From the NCBI GenBank assembly GCA_002305635.1, contig DBPR01000002.1, positions 1-48,596 on the forward strand: DNA of 48,596 nt, in the 5' to 3' direction. The notes below the pieces were generated by a model. That model was not told the origin of the DNA, ran no database searches, and saw only the letters and a program-made list of their open reading frames with translations. Position 1 is the first letter of the stretch; each line of letters begins with the position of its first letter. The stretch comes from Anaerolineaceae bacterium UBA1415. Lineage in GTDB: Bacteria; Chloroflexota; Anaerolineae; Anaerolineales; Anaerolineaceae. The position numbers and the translations under genes were made by a program. Of the stretch, positions 8,243 through 16,609 are shown piece by piece.

Positions 8243-9298
8243 TCATCCGCTTTTTCTTTTATTATGCGCCATTTTGCTCGCTTCCGCGGCAATGCTTCGG
8301 GCAATATCCATAAATACCTGACCTGAGTCACTCAATGGTTCCTGAATGACAACCGGTGAGCCAATATCTCCGCCCTGACCGATCGCTGGGTCAATGGGGA
8401 TTCTACCCAAAAGGCGCGTGCCAACCAACGACGCGAGATGTTCGCCGCCATTTTCGCCGAAAACGTGCAGTTTCTTACCGTCTGGCATGGGCAGATAGGC
8501 CATATTTTCAACAATGCCATAGATCGGGATCTGCAGCTTGTCAAACATGTTGACTGCCCGATAAGCATCATCGATCGCGACCTGTTGGGGCGTGCTAACG
8601 ATCACGGCGCCATCGATCGGAAGTGTTTGGGAAAGAGACAGCTGCACATCGCCGGTTCCTGGAGGAAGATCGACCACAAAATAATCGAGTGCGCCCCAGT
8701 CGAAATCAGTGATGAACTGTTGAATGGCAGAATGGAGCATTGGCCCACGCCAGATAAGGGGTTGTCCGTTTTGAACCAGAAAGCCAATCGAGACAATTTT
8801 GAGACCCTGCAACTCGGCGGGTCTGATCTTTTGCCCAGGCAGCGGTTCAGGCAGTCCGTCAATGCCCAGCATGCGCGGAATGTTGGGGCCATAGATGTCC
8901 GCGTCCAGTAAACCGACTTTGGCGCCATCTTTTGCCAGGGCCAGAGCGATATTGACAGAAACAGTACTTTTTCCAACACCACCTTTGCCGGAACCGACAG
9001 CGATCACGTGCTCAAACCGATTTGAACCCAGATCAACAGCCTTTTTCGTCCCTTGGACTCGCGAGGTCATATTGATATGAACTTCTTTTGCATCCGTCAT
9101 CGTCAAAACAGCTTTTCTTACGTCAGCTTCGATTTTTGTCTTGAGCGGACAGCTTGGCGTGGTCAACACGATCGAAAAGCTTACCTTTTCTCCGTCAACG
9201 ACCACATTTTCAACCATATTCAAAGATACCAGATCCTGATGCAGTTCTGGATCCATTACGTGCGATAAAGCATTTATAACTTGTTCTTTGTTTGTCAA
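8243..9298 (-). CDS. mrp: Mrp/NBP35-family Fe-S carrier P-loop ATPase
   Basis: A DUF59 (MIP18-like) domain at about 1-80 is followed by a deviant Walker A motif, GSGKGGVGKS (about 102-111), and a MinD-like ATPase core with DADIYGPNIPRM. This is the Mrp/ApbC architecture used in Fe-S cluster delivery. I chose the TTG at 9298: an AAGGAG lies exactly six bases upstream, and the resulting N-terminus, TNKEQVINALSHVMDPEL, matches the family. The GTG at 9325 has no ribosome binding site and lies upstream of the start point predicted from the promoter at 9329-9357. The usual CxxC for the bridging cluster is missing: the ENMAY segment continues with LPMPDGKKLHVFG. Confidence 0.88.
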   Translation of the reverse strand: MTNKEQVINALSHVMDPELHQDLVSLNMVENVVVDGEKVSFSIVLTTPSCPLKTKIEADVRKAVLTMTDAKEVHINMTSRVQGTKKAVDLGSNRFEHVIAVGSGKGGVGKSTVSVNIALALAKDGAKVGLLDADIYGPNIPRMLGIDGLPEPLPGQKIRPAELQGLKIVSIGFLVQNGQPLIWRGPMLHSAIQQFITDFDWGALDYFVVDLPPGTGDVQLSLSQTLPIDGAVIVSTPQQVAIDDAYRAVNMFDKLQIPIYGIVENMAYLPMPDGKKLHVFGENGGEHLASLVGTRLLGRIPIDPAIGQGGDIGSPVVIQEPLSDSGQVFMDIARSIAAEASKMAHNKRKSG

Positions 9299-9328
9299 GA
9301 GAAACTCCTTAATATTTTCTTTCACTAC

Positions 9329-9357
9329 ATTCTAAGCGTTCAGCATTGTTAATTCAA
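9329..9357 (-). promoter_or_regulatory. Putative sigma-70-type promoter of mrp
   Basis: On the minus strand TTGAAT (9357-9352) and TAGAAT (9334-9329) are separated by exactly 17 bases. Transcription would begin near 9322, giving a leader of about 24 bases that contains AAGGAG and leads to the TTG start at 9298. It would allow the mrp-to-tatB genes to be expressed apart from glmS, which lies 75 bases upstream. Confidence 0.6.
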
Positions 9358-9373
9358 ACCATACGCTGTTCAA

Positions 9374-11215
9374 TCATTCCACAGTTACCGATTTCGCGAG
9401 GTTTCGTGGTTGGTCAACGTCCAAACCGAGCTGAGCGGCAATATGATACGCAAACAACTGCAGCGGGATCACATTGACAACCGGGCTCAATAACCAGGGC
9501 GTTTCAGGCACCCAAAAGACCTCATCAGCGAGATTCTGGATCAATTCGTCCCCTTCGGTCGCAACAGCCAGGACATGCCCGTTTCTGGCTTTTGCCTGCT
9601 CGATCTGGCTGATCATCTTTTCATACCAGGCGTCCCTGGTAGCGATCACAACAACTGGCAGGTCTTTATCTACCAGCGCTATCGGGCCATGCTTCATTTC
9701 ACCGGCAGGATATCCTTCGGCATGCTTGTAAGATATTTCCTTGAGCTTTAAAGCTCCCTCGTAAGCAATTGGCATATTTACCCCTCGCCCCAGATAAAGG
9801 GCCCCTTTCATGCTTTTGTATTTAGCAGCAATTGCTTTAATTGCATCTTCTTTCTTTAAGGCTTTCTCAACCAATCCAGGTACCGTTAGCAGGTCTTTTA
9901 CCAGATCAATGCGCTTTTCGACAGATAATGTACCCCTTAGATCAGCCAGATAAATCGCCATCATGTAAAGATCAAGCAAAGGCGCCGTGAAAGCCTTGGT
10001 GGAAGCCACTCCAATTTCCGGCCCAACCTGCATCGAGATAAAACCATTGGCTATGCGCATTGCCTGGGAACCGATCGCGTTCACGATCGACAAAAGCAGT
10101 GCGCCTTTGCCTCGGGCTTCTTCCATTGCCGCCAGGGTATCCGCAGTTTCGCCTGATTGTGAGATCGCCAGCACGGCTGTCCCCGGTTCAATGATAGGGT
10201 CGCAATAGCGAAACTCAGAGGCGACCATGACCTCAACCGGTATTCTGGCAATGTTTTCGATCAGATATTTGCCAACCATCCCGGCATAGGCTGCCGTGCC
10301 GCAAGCGGTGATAAAGATCTTTTTGATCGATTTGGCTTTTTCTTCATCCAGGTTCAATGTTTTCAGGTGAATGCGATGTTCTTCAAAATCAACCCGTCCA
10401 CTCATGGTGTCAGAGAGTGATCGAACCTGCTCATGAATCTCTTTTTGCATAAAGTGGCGATAGCGGCCTTTTTCCACCGAGATCGGATCCCAGGGGACAT
10501 TGACCACCTCGGTTTGAATTGGATTTCCATCCAGATCATTCACGCTGTAGCCGTCTTTTGTTATTATTGCCACCTGTCCAGATTCCAGGAATATCAGCCG
10601 ACGCGTGTATTCCACGATCGCTGGCACGTCACTTGCCAGATACATTTCCCCATCGCCAATGCCCAGGGCAACGCCGCCAGCGTTGCCAAGCCGCGCGGCG
10701 ATCAGCCTGTCCGGTTCCTCGGTGGACATCACCACCAATCCATGCGCGCCTTTGATCAACTTCAATGCGCTCTGAACAGCTGTATAGAGATCCTGGCTTT
10801 CACTGTAAAAGCCTTCGATCAGATGAGCGATTGTTTCGGTATCGGTCTCCGACTTGAATTCAACCCCTTCAGCGATCAGTTCCTCGCGCAGGGAAAGGTA
10901 GTTTTCCACGATGCCATTATGCACGATTACGATTCTGCCGGCCATGCCGACATGCGGATGGGCGTTTTGCTCATTGGGGGCGCCGTGCGTAGCCCAACGG
11001 GTGTGCCCAATACCGATATTACCTTTGGTTGGATTCTCATCTACCAGTTTTTCGAGTTTTTCGATCTTTCCGGCAACCCGACGGATCTCAATCTTCCCGT
11101 TCTGCAGAACGGCAATGCCTGCCGAATCATATCCCCGATACTCGAGCTTCCTTAATCCACTGACGATAACAGGAGTCGCGTCCTTTTCGCCAATATATGC
11201 AACAATTCCACACAT
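9374..11215 (-). CDS. glmS: Glutamine-fructose-6-phosphate aminotransferase (isomerizing)
   Basis: GlmS makes glucosamine-6-phosphate from fructose-6-phosphate and glutamine, the first step towards UDP-GlcNAc and peptidoglycan. The protein starts MCGIVAYIG, so the N-terminal nucleophile of the glutaminase domain is Cys2 after Met removal. An upstream in-frame TTG at 11230 would bury that cysteine and is rejected; AAGGAG sits just before the ATG at 11215. HTRWATHG and DTE motifs of the class II glutaminase domain are present, followed by two SIS domains (SQSGETADT; GRG near the second) and the conserved C-terminal LAKSVTVE. The length of 613 is normal. The leader carries a glmS ribozyme, so the gene should be repressed by its own product. 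Confidence 0.96.
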   Translation of the reverse strand: MCGIVAYIGEKDATPVIVSGLRKLEYRGYDSAGIAVLQNGKIEIRRVAGKIEKLEKLVDENPTKGNIGIGHTRWATHGAPNEQNAHPHVGMAGRIVIVHNGIVENYLSLREELIAEGVEFKSETDTETIAHLIEGFYSESQDLYTAVQSALKLIKGAHGLVVMSTEEPDRLIAARLGNAGGVALGIGDGEMYLASDVPAIVEYTRRLIFLESGQVAIITKDGYSVNDLDGNPIQTEVVNVPWDPISVEKGRYRHFMQKEIHEQVRSLSDTMSGRVDFEEHRIHLKTLNLDEEKAKSIKKIFITACGTAAYAGMVGKYLIENIARIPVEVMVASEFRYCDPIIEPGTAVLAISQSGETADTLAAMEEARGKGALLLSIVNAIGSQAMRIANGFISMQVGPEIGVASTKAFTAPLLDLYMMAIYLADLRGTLSVEKRIDLVKDLLTVPGLVEKALKKEDAIKAIAAKYKSMKGALYLGRGVNMPIAYEGALKLKEISYKHAEGYPAGEMKHGPIALVDKDLPVVVIATRDAWYEKMISQIEQAKARNGHVLAVATEGDELIQNLADEVFWVPETPWLLSPVVNVIPLQLFAYHIAAQLGLDVDQPRNLAKSVTVE

Positions 11216-11237
11216 TTGGTGCTCCTTCAATAGTCAT

Positions 11238-11370
11238 TATTATTCCTGGAAAAAGGAATTATCCTGGAGGCATCCGCCGATCTTTCGATTTTCCCAGCTT
11301 TAGCTGGTTAGTCTTCTCCTGCGAGAAGAAACCTCCCACCTCGTCACTCGCATACGCGAGCCGGGCGCTA
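11238..11370 (-). ncRNA. glmS self-cleaving ribozyme/riboswitch
   Basis: The leader of glmS on the minus strand matches the glmS ribozyme core in order. These elements are seen: AGCGCC (11369-11364), with the expected cleavage between A11369 and G11368; a CTCGC-GTAT-GCGAG hairpin (11360-11347); GACGAGGTGG (11345-11336); two small hairpins (TCTTCTC/GAGAAGA and CCAGC/GCTGG); the conserved block at 11289-11266 (ATCGAAAGATCGGCGGATG followed by CCTCC); and a final ATTCCT/AGGAAT hairpin. In known cases glucosamine-6-phosphate acts as the cofactor for cleavage, exposing a 5'-OH end that is degraded. The 3' boundary is approximate. Confidence 0.93.
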
Positions 11371-11389
11371 TGTTTCCCAGATTGTTACT

Positions 11390-11395
11390 ATTATA
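11390..11395 (-). promoter_or_regulatory. Putative -10 element of the glmS transcript
   Basis: A perfect TATAAT lies on the minus strand about 20 bases upstream of the ribozyme cleavage site. Initiation near 11383 would leave a short 5' piece of about 14 bases before the cleavage point, the usual arrangement for glmS ribozymes. No good -35 hexamer is seen at 16-18 bases. Confidence 0.5.
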
Positions 11396-11462
11396 CAATA
11401 TCCGGAGCATGAGAGAGAAGATGCAGAGGATGATAGTTTCAGCCTGGACTTATAGTTTTTTG

Positions 11463-12179
11463 TTAATTAGTTCCCCGATGATGTTTTTCTCCTTTATCAG
11501 GAGAGGCCACAATATCAGAATATGTTGCTGAAACACGAGAATAAATCATCTGTCTGAATATTTTATAGAGAAGATAGGATGCAATGATGAACAAAGTAAA
11601 AATAAGAACAAACCTGATTGAGAAACTATCCACTGCCAATGCCATTTCCTTCATTAATTGATCAGGATTAAGAAAAACATCCCAGCTATTGAACCTCAAA
11701 AACCTTCCGATGTATACGCCGATTCCAGATAGAAGCGAAACCAGAAGAATGCTGCTAAAAGAAATTATTTTAGAAGTGTGTTTTTTCAGATTCTGTTCAA
11801 AAACATACAATGATTCAAGACCAGCCATCAGTGCAAAAATGAAGCCAATCCCGATGATTAGCAGTTTGGCCCAGATCAAAACATCAGTGCTATATTCGTA
11901 GGCCCGATAGCCCTGCGCTGTGTCAACCAGCCGCATAAAACCATGATTCGAAATATGGATAAAATCTGTTACCATGTAAACCGAGTTTGGAAAAAACAAC
12001 AACCAGGCGACCAACCATACAACACTGCGACCTGACATGCCCTGTAACAATCGTTTTTCTGATTGATTGATAAAAATCAAAGGCAGCAAGGCCAGCAAAA
12101 CATTCCATGAAAGCATTAAATAAAGCAAGCTTCCATCAAGATAGATCATGATGAAACAGAAAAGCCAATATACCGACAT
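11463..12179 (-). CDS. DUF1361-family membrane protein
   Basis: A 238-residue integral membrane protein with about six or seven hydrophobic segments. The DUF1361 hallmarks are visible: SWNVLLALLPL near the N-terminus, LLFFPNSVYMVTDFIH in the centre, and GVYIGRFLRFNSWDVF before the last helices. No function is established for this family. The annotated ATG at 12179 has only a weak AAAGAG upstream. AGGAG at 12232-12228 sits six bases before an in-frame ATT at 12221, which would add 14 residues (KKLFKQYKEILIF and others) that look like a normal basic N-terminus. The gene seems to stand alone between mocA and glmS. Confidence 0.8.
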   Translation of the reverse strand: MSVYWLFCFIMIYLDGSLLYLMLSWNVLLALLPLIFINQSEKRLLQGMSGRSVVWLVAWLLFFPNSVYMVTDFIHISNHGFMRLVDTAQGYRAYEYSTDVLIWAKLLIIGIGFIFALMAGLESLYVFEQNLKKHTSKIISFSSILLVSLLSGIGVYIGRFLRFNSWDVFLNPDQLMKEMALAVDSFSIRFVLIFTLFIIASYLLYKIFRQMIYSRVSATYSDIVASPDKGEKHHRGTN

Positions 12180-12317
12180 AAATATCAGTATCTCTTTGTA
12201 TTGTTTAAATAGTTTTTTAATAATATTCTCCTAAGAATACACTGCATTTCATCACAGTAGAAATTACATGTTAATCTCAAATATTTTATACGCTTTCGGG
12301 ATTTATGTTTTGAGCCT

Positions 12318-12352
12318 GGTTTACCCCGCTAAGGATCGACCTATGGTAAACC
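12318..12352. repeat. Inverted repeat after the mocA stop codon
   Basis: GGTTTACC (12318-12325) and GGTAAACC (12345-12352) form an 8-bp inverted repeat with a 19-base loop that includes the mocA stop codon (12341-12343). There is no U-tract after it in the direction of mocA, so it is not a clear intrinsic terminator. It could stabilise the 3' end of the long operon. The rest of the gap to 12180 shows only an A/T-rich stretch and the AGGAG discussed with the DUF1361 gene. Confidence 0.35.
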
Positions 12353-12946
12353 ACTGTACTGGCGGAGACGATGATAATCTTCAGGCGTATCAATATCCAT
12401 CGCCATCATTTCATCCAACCATGGAAAAAGTACGACCGGACATTCTGACATGATCTGCCTGCCGCCCTGATCACCAGTTAATTGATCGAATTTGTCAAAA
12501 CAGTTTGCAGGGAAGAACACAGGACTCGTCCGGCGGTCGTTGATGTAAGGAACAACTACTTTAGCGCTTCTTCTGCCTTGTTCAGCGATCGAGACCAGAA
12601 AATGGACGGAAAGCTGCGGTTGATCACACATCAAGAAAATTGCTCCAGCAATATCATCATTCAAATGATCCACAGCCAGTTTTAAAGAGGCCGATTGTCC
12701 CTCTTTCCAATCTGGATTGATGAGAATTTTCACATCCTCGTCCGTAATGGTATCCCTTACTTCTTCAGCACAATTACCCAGGACAATCATCAAAGGTTCA
12801 AGACCTGCCAGGCGTGCATTTTGCAGCACTGTATTGACCAGGTTTTGCTCCCCCCAGGGGAGTAATTGTTTCAGCCGACCAAAACGGCTGGAAGCGCCAG
12901 CCGCCAAAACGACACCAGCAACTTTTTCTTTGTTTCTTTTACTCAA
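12341..12946 (-). CDS. mocA: MocA-type molybdenum cofactor cytidylyltransferase
   Basis: A nucleotidyltransferase of the MobA/MocA fold, about 201 residues from the chosen TTG. The signature VVLAAGASSRFGRLKQLLPWG lies at the N-terminus, and CDQP (metal binding) and DIDTPEDY occur later. MocA transfers CMP to molybdopterin, making the cytosine dinucleotide form used by xanthine-dehydrogenase-type enzymes. It is the last gene of the operon; its start overlaps the stop of the Mo subunit gene by eight bases. I prefer the TTG at 12946 because the frame upstream (to 13000) is wholly inside the previous gene and does not resemble the family. E. coli YgfJ, linked with xdhD and ssnA, is the comparable protein. 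Confidence 0.8.
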   Translation of the reverse strand: MSKRNKEKVAGVVLAAGASSRFGRLKQLLPWGEQNLVNTVLQNARLAGLEPLMIVLGNCAEEVRDTITDEDVKILINPDWKEGQSASLKLAVDHLNDDIAGAIFLMCDQPQLSVHFLVSIAEQGRRSAKVVVPYINDRRTSPVFFPANCFDKFDQLTGDQGGRQIMSECPVVLFPWLDEMMAMDIDTPEDYHRLRQYSGLP

Positions 12947-15182
12947 ATTCCCAGAAATCCCATTCTTTGGCAGGCAGCTTGCCCAAGCCCCGCAAAACAT
13001 TCTCAGGAGTCAGCGGGAAGTGGTGAAACCGCACACCGGTTGCCTGATAGACCGCTTCCACAACCCCAGGCGCGAAGGGCAGATAAGGCATTTCTCCAAC
13101 ACCTCTGGCCCCAAATGGCCCTAAGGGATCCGCTTCTTCCATGACAACACAAACAGCCTGATCCGGGATATCCATCACAGTGGGGATCAGATAAGTTGAA
13201 AAACGGTCTGTTTTGACCATGGCATCCTTTTTCTTCCAGTCTTCCAGCAAGGTATAGCCAGCTGCCTGAACAAGCGCGCCTTCAATTTGACCAACCACCA
13301 ATTGCGGATTAATTGCCTTGCCAACGTCATCAACGCTGATAGCTTTTCGAATTCGCACCTCACCGCTGCGCGTGTCAACATCGACCAAAAAAGCCTGGGC
13401 CACATAGCCATAGGCAAAATTCGGATAACAATGCCCATCGACCGGGTCCATAGGCGTCGTCTTTTCGGGTCGGAAAACATAAGAGCCCATCGCTGGTCGG
13501 TTGCCCTCAGCCCATTTTTCTAAAGCAATTTTGGCAGCGCCAAGTATCGAGTTGCCCCCCATATAGGTCATACGCGAGGCAGAAACGCTGCCCGAATTCA
13601 ATGTGTTTGCAGTGTCAGAATAAAAAGTCTGAATTTTGCGAAAAGGCAGTCCCAGCGCGTCCGCAGCCATTTGAGCAAAGACCGTGTGTGCGCCCTGGCC
13701 AACTTCCGCCCCGGCATGGTAAAGTTTTGCAACTTCGATCTCAGAGTTACCCTCTAAGATGATGGTCGCCCCGCAATTTTCAGGCGCGCCGAAGGAAAAA
13801 CCGACATTTTTATAACCACAAGCCAAACCCCAACCCGATTTTATATGATCCTTCTCAGGTTTTGGCGCTGCCGGACGCTTCCAGCCTTGATCGGTCTTTT
13901 TCCATCCCGCTTCAAGCGCGCAGCGCTCGGTCACCTGGCGAATGGTCACGCCTGACGGCAGAACTGAACCCAGGGCACAAATTGAGCCTTCTTTAAACAG
14001 GTTTCGCATTCGCAGTTCGACTGGATCCATTTCCAATAATGCAGCCAGTTTATCGACCTGCATTTCTGCCAGAAAGGCAGCCTGAGGGCCGCCAAAGCCG
14101 CGGAATGCGCCTCCGGGAATATCGTTGGTAAAGACAGCGTAGGCATCGGTCGCAACATTCGGGATATCATAGGGCCCGGTTGCCAAAAGCGTCGCGTTAT
14201 TCAGGATTTTTACGGTCGTATAAGCATAGGCGCCGGCGTTAGCCCAGATCTCGCATTGCGCTGCTAAAATTTTGCCTTCCTTGCTGGCACCCCATTTGGC
14301 CTTCATGCTATAGGCATGGCGTTTGGCATGACCAAGGATCGATTCTTCTCTTGACCAAATCGTTTTTACCGGTCGATTGATCCCAATTTTCTTCAGATGA
14401 TAGACCGCCAGACCGAGGATGATCTGAACAGACATATCTTCCCGGCCGCCAAAAGCGCCGCCAATGGCAGGGTAGATCACCCTGACTTTTTCCAATGGCA
14501 GGTCCAGCGCATGGGCGGTTTGTTCCTGATCCTTATGCGTCCACTGTCCGCCAACCACCAACGTGATTCGCTCTTCCTCGTCCAAAAAAGCCACACCTGA
14601 TTCAGGCTGCATGTAAGCATGCTCCTGCACAGGCGTCTGAAATTCGGATTCGACGATAACATCACACTGCTTAAAAGCCTCGTCAACATTGCCAAAGCGG
14701 ACAACGTTATGATGGAAAATATTAGAATCCATATTCGGGTGCAGGATCGGAGCACCTTCTTTGATCGCGTCGCCCAATGTCGCAACAATAGGCAGGTCTT
14801 CATATTCCACATGAATAAGGCTCAAGGCCTTCTCCGCGATTTCATTGCTTTCAGCGATCACCAAAGCGACCTGATCTGCTTCAAATCGCACTATATCAGC
14901 ACCAGGCTTTGAAGAACCAGGCCCACACAGCACCGGCTGGTCTTTGTAAAACAAGCCGTATTCGTTCACCGGCACATCTTTAGCGGTTATTACGGCAACA
15001 ACGCCTTCCAAAGCCTCTGCCTCGCTGGTATCCATGGACAGTATCCTGGCATGAACCCGGCCAGAGCACAAAGCTTTCATATGCAACGCGTCAGCAAAGT
15101 GAAAATCTCCCGGATATTTTGCCTTGCCAGTTACTTTGGCTGGCGCGTCCACACGCATGGTTGACTTACCGACCTCGTTCAT
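12939..15182 (-). CDS. Xanthine-dehydrogenase-family molybdopterin-binding subunit
   Basis: A 747-residue large subunit of a molybdenum hydroxylase. Visible landmarks are VDAPAKVTGKAKYPGDFH at the N-terminus, QEHAYMQPE (186-194), GGAFGGRED (241-249, Mo-cofactor contact), AFRGFGGPQ in the middle and GARGVGE near the C-terminus, in which Glu697 is the catalytic base expected to abstract a proton during hydroxylation. It pairs with the overlapping upstream gene that supplies FAD and two 2Fe-2S clusters. The substrate is likely a purine or another N-heterocycle, but the sequence does not decide this. In the xdhD/ssnA systems the active-site sulfur is proposed to be replaced by labile selenium; there is no in-frame selenocysteine codon. 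Confidence 0.88.
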   Translation of the reverse strand: MNEVGKSTMRVDAPAKVTGKAKYPGDFHFADALHMKALCSGRVHARILSMDTSEAEALEGVVAVITAKDVPVNEYGLFYKDQPVLCGPGSSKPGADIVRFEADQVALVIAESNEIAEKALSLIHVEYEDLPIVATLGDAIKEGAPILHPNMDSNIFHHNVVRFGNVDEAFKQCDVIVESEFQTPVQEHAYMQPESGVAFLDEEERITLVVGGQWTHKDQEQTAHALDLPLEKVRVIYPAIGGAFGGREDMSVQIILGLAVYHLKKIGINRPVKTIWSREESILGHAKRHAYSMKAKWGASKEGKILAAQCEIWANAGAYAYTTVKILNNATLLATGPYDIPNVATDAYAVFTNDIPGGAFRGFGGPQAAFLAEMQVDKLAALLEMDPVELRMRNLFKEGSICALGSVLPSGVTIRQVTERCALEAGWKKTDQGWKRPAAPKPEKDHIKSGWGLACGYKNVGFSFGAPENCGATIILEGNSEIEVAKLYHAGAEVGQGAHTVFAQMAADALGLPFRKIQTFYSDTANTLNSGSVSASRMTYMGGNSILGAAKIALEKWAEGNRPAMGSYVFRPEKTTPMDPVDGHCYPNFAYGYVAQAFLVDVDTRSGEVRIRKAISVDDVGKAINPQLVVGQIEGALVQAAGYTLLEDWKKKDAMVKTDRFSTYLIPTVMDIPDQAVCVVMEEADPLGPFGARGVGEMPYLPFAPGVVEAVYQATGVRFHHFPLTPENVLRGLGKLPAKEWDFWEFE

Positions 15183-16591
15183 TGTGTACCTCCACGCTTC
15201 TCAAAAGCCGCTTCGATTGCTTCAATGATCTTGTAATAACCGGTACAGCGACACAGATTTCCGGAAATACCATCTTTAATATCCTGCAAGTCCGGGTTTT
15301 CTTTTTCTTCCATCAATTTTGCAGCCGACATCAAAAAGCCAGGCGTACAATAACCGCACTGTACCGCGCCATGATTAATGAATTCTTCCTGAAGCGGATG
15401 CAATTGCCCTTCAGGCGACAAACCTTCAATGGTCTTTATTCTGGCATGATGAGCTCTTGGAGCAGGAATCAAACAACTGACAACTGCCTTGCCGTCCATG
15501 TGAATCGTGCAGGCGCCACACTCGCCTTCTTCACATCCCGGTTTGGAGCCGGTGTAACCTACGCGCTCCCGAATGAAATTCAAGAGGCTAAGCCTGAAAT
15601 CGCCAGAGAACTGGAGCTCTTCGCCATTGATATTAGTCTTCAACAAGCTTCCATCCCAATCGCTCAGATCAGTCTCATCCATTTCTTCCTTGCTTGTGAG
15701 TGTGACTGGGTGCTTAGGGATTTTACTGTCGGTACGGCCTTCCATAATCTCGAGTAAAGCATCTTCCACGATAACCTGCATCATGTAACGGCGGTAGTCT
15801 TCGCCAGCCCTTACATCACTGATCGGCCGAATATCCTGGGCTGCCAGCACACCTGCTTCTTTCGCGGTAGATCGATCCAATCTCTTACCGACAAGATATT
15901 CTTCAGCACTCGGCGAATGAATGATCGTCGGCGCGACCGAACCCATCGTCACTCTGGCGTTGAGGATCAGATCGTGCTCCAACTCAAGCAAAACGCAACA
16001 ATTCAATACCGAAATTGCCTGTGCTTTTCGCAGGGCTTGCTTGATAAAACTGCCTCGTTCTTGTTCGGCCAGCGGACGGACCAAAACCTCGCGGACGATC
16101 TCTGTGGGCTTAAGCTGGGTTTTTCGCACACCGTGATAAAAATCCTTCAGTCGGACAATCCGCTCCCCTTCAGAGGAAACAAGAACCAAGGCCGCGTCCA
16201 TAGCCATCAGTGGCGTGATCGTGTCATTGGCTGGTGAGGCAGTCACCAAATTTCCCACCACCGTGGCACGATTGCGTATCTGCGGCGTGGCAACCTTGTA
16301 ACATGCCTGATATAAGGGAGAGGCAAATTCGCGAACCAATTCTGATTTGAGCACATCGTTATGAGTCACCATCGCCTGGATGTGGATCAGTCCTTCTTCA
16401 TCCTGATAAATTTGATTAAGTCCCCTGACTCTTGAAATATCGATAATGGTCTCAAGCCGCGGCCATTTTTTGTTACGGATTTCAACCATCAGATCCGTTC
16501 CACCGGCAATCAGCCTGGTATTTTCGTCCCCTTCATCTAAAAGTTTCAGTGCTTCTTCGACCGTTTCTGGCATGAAATAATTTTTCCACAT
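15179..16591 (-). CDS. Fused FAD-binding and [2Fe-2S] subunit of a molybdenum hydroxylase
   Basis: A 470-residue fusion in the order FAD domain then Fe-S domain. The FAD part has AGGTDLM (29-35), and ATVVGNLVTASPAND near residue 110 stands for the usual TxGGN motif. The C-terminal part has the plant-ferredoxin-type cysteines 353, 358, 361 and 373 and the helical-cluster cysteines 412, 415, 447 and 449 (CGYCTP and CRCTGY). Electrons should pass from the Mo site through the two clusters to FAD. In most organisms these are separate CoxM and CoxS proteins, so the fusion is notable. It overlaps the Mo subunit gene by ATGA and lies 18 bases after xdhC. Confidence 0.9.
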   Translation of the reverse strand: MWKNYFMPETVEEALKLLDEGDENTRLIAGGTDLMVEIRNKKWPRLETIIDISRVRGLNQIYQDEEGLIHIQAMVTHNDVLKSELVREFASPLYQACYKVATPQIRNRATVVGNLVTASPANDTITPLMAMDAALVLVSSEGERIVRLKDFYHGVRKTQLKPTEIVREVLVRPLAEQERGSFIKQALRKAQAISVLNCCVLLELEHDLILNARVTMGSVAPTIIHSPSAEEYLVGKRLDRSTAKEAGVLAAQDIRPISDVRAGEDYRRYMMQVIVEDALLEIMEGRTDSKIPKHPVTLTSKEEMDETDLSDWDGSLLKTNINGEELQFSGDFRLSLLNFIRERVGYTGSKPGCEEGECGACTIHMDGKAVVSCLIPAPRAHHARIKTIEGLSPEGQLHPLQEEFINHGAVQCGYCTPGFLMSAAKLMEEKENPDLQDIKDGISGNLCRCTGYYKIIEAIEAAFEKRGGTQ

Positions 16592-16609
16592 AGGCTGCTC
16601 CTAAGCCTC

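Noticed and set aside
10433..11155. 240-codon open frame on the plus strand opposite glmS
   Set aside because: It lies wholly antisense to a certain glmS gene, has no ribosome binding site and shows no family motif; it reads as a by-product of the coding strand's codon use.
12318..12352. Intrinsic terminator after mocA
   Set aside because: The inverted repeat has a 19-base loop and no following U-tract, so it was kept only as a repeat.
15119..15757. 212-codon open frame on the plus strand opposite the two molybdenum hydroxylase genes
   Set aside because: Antisense to two genes with complete motifs across the overlap; no start signal and no similarity recognised.
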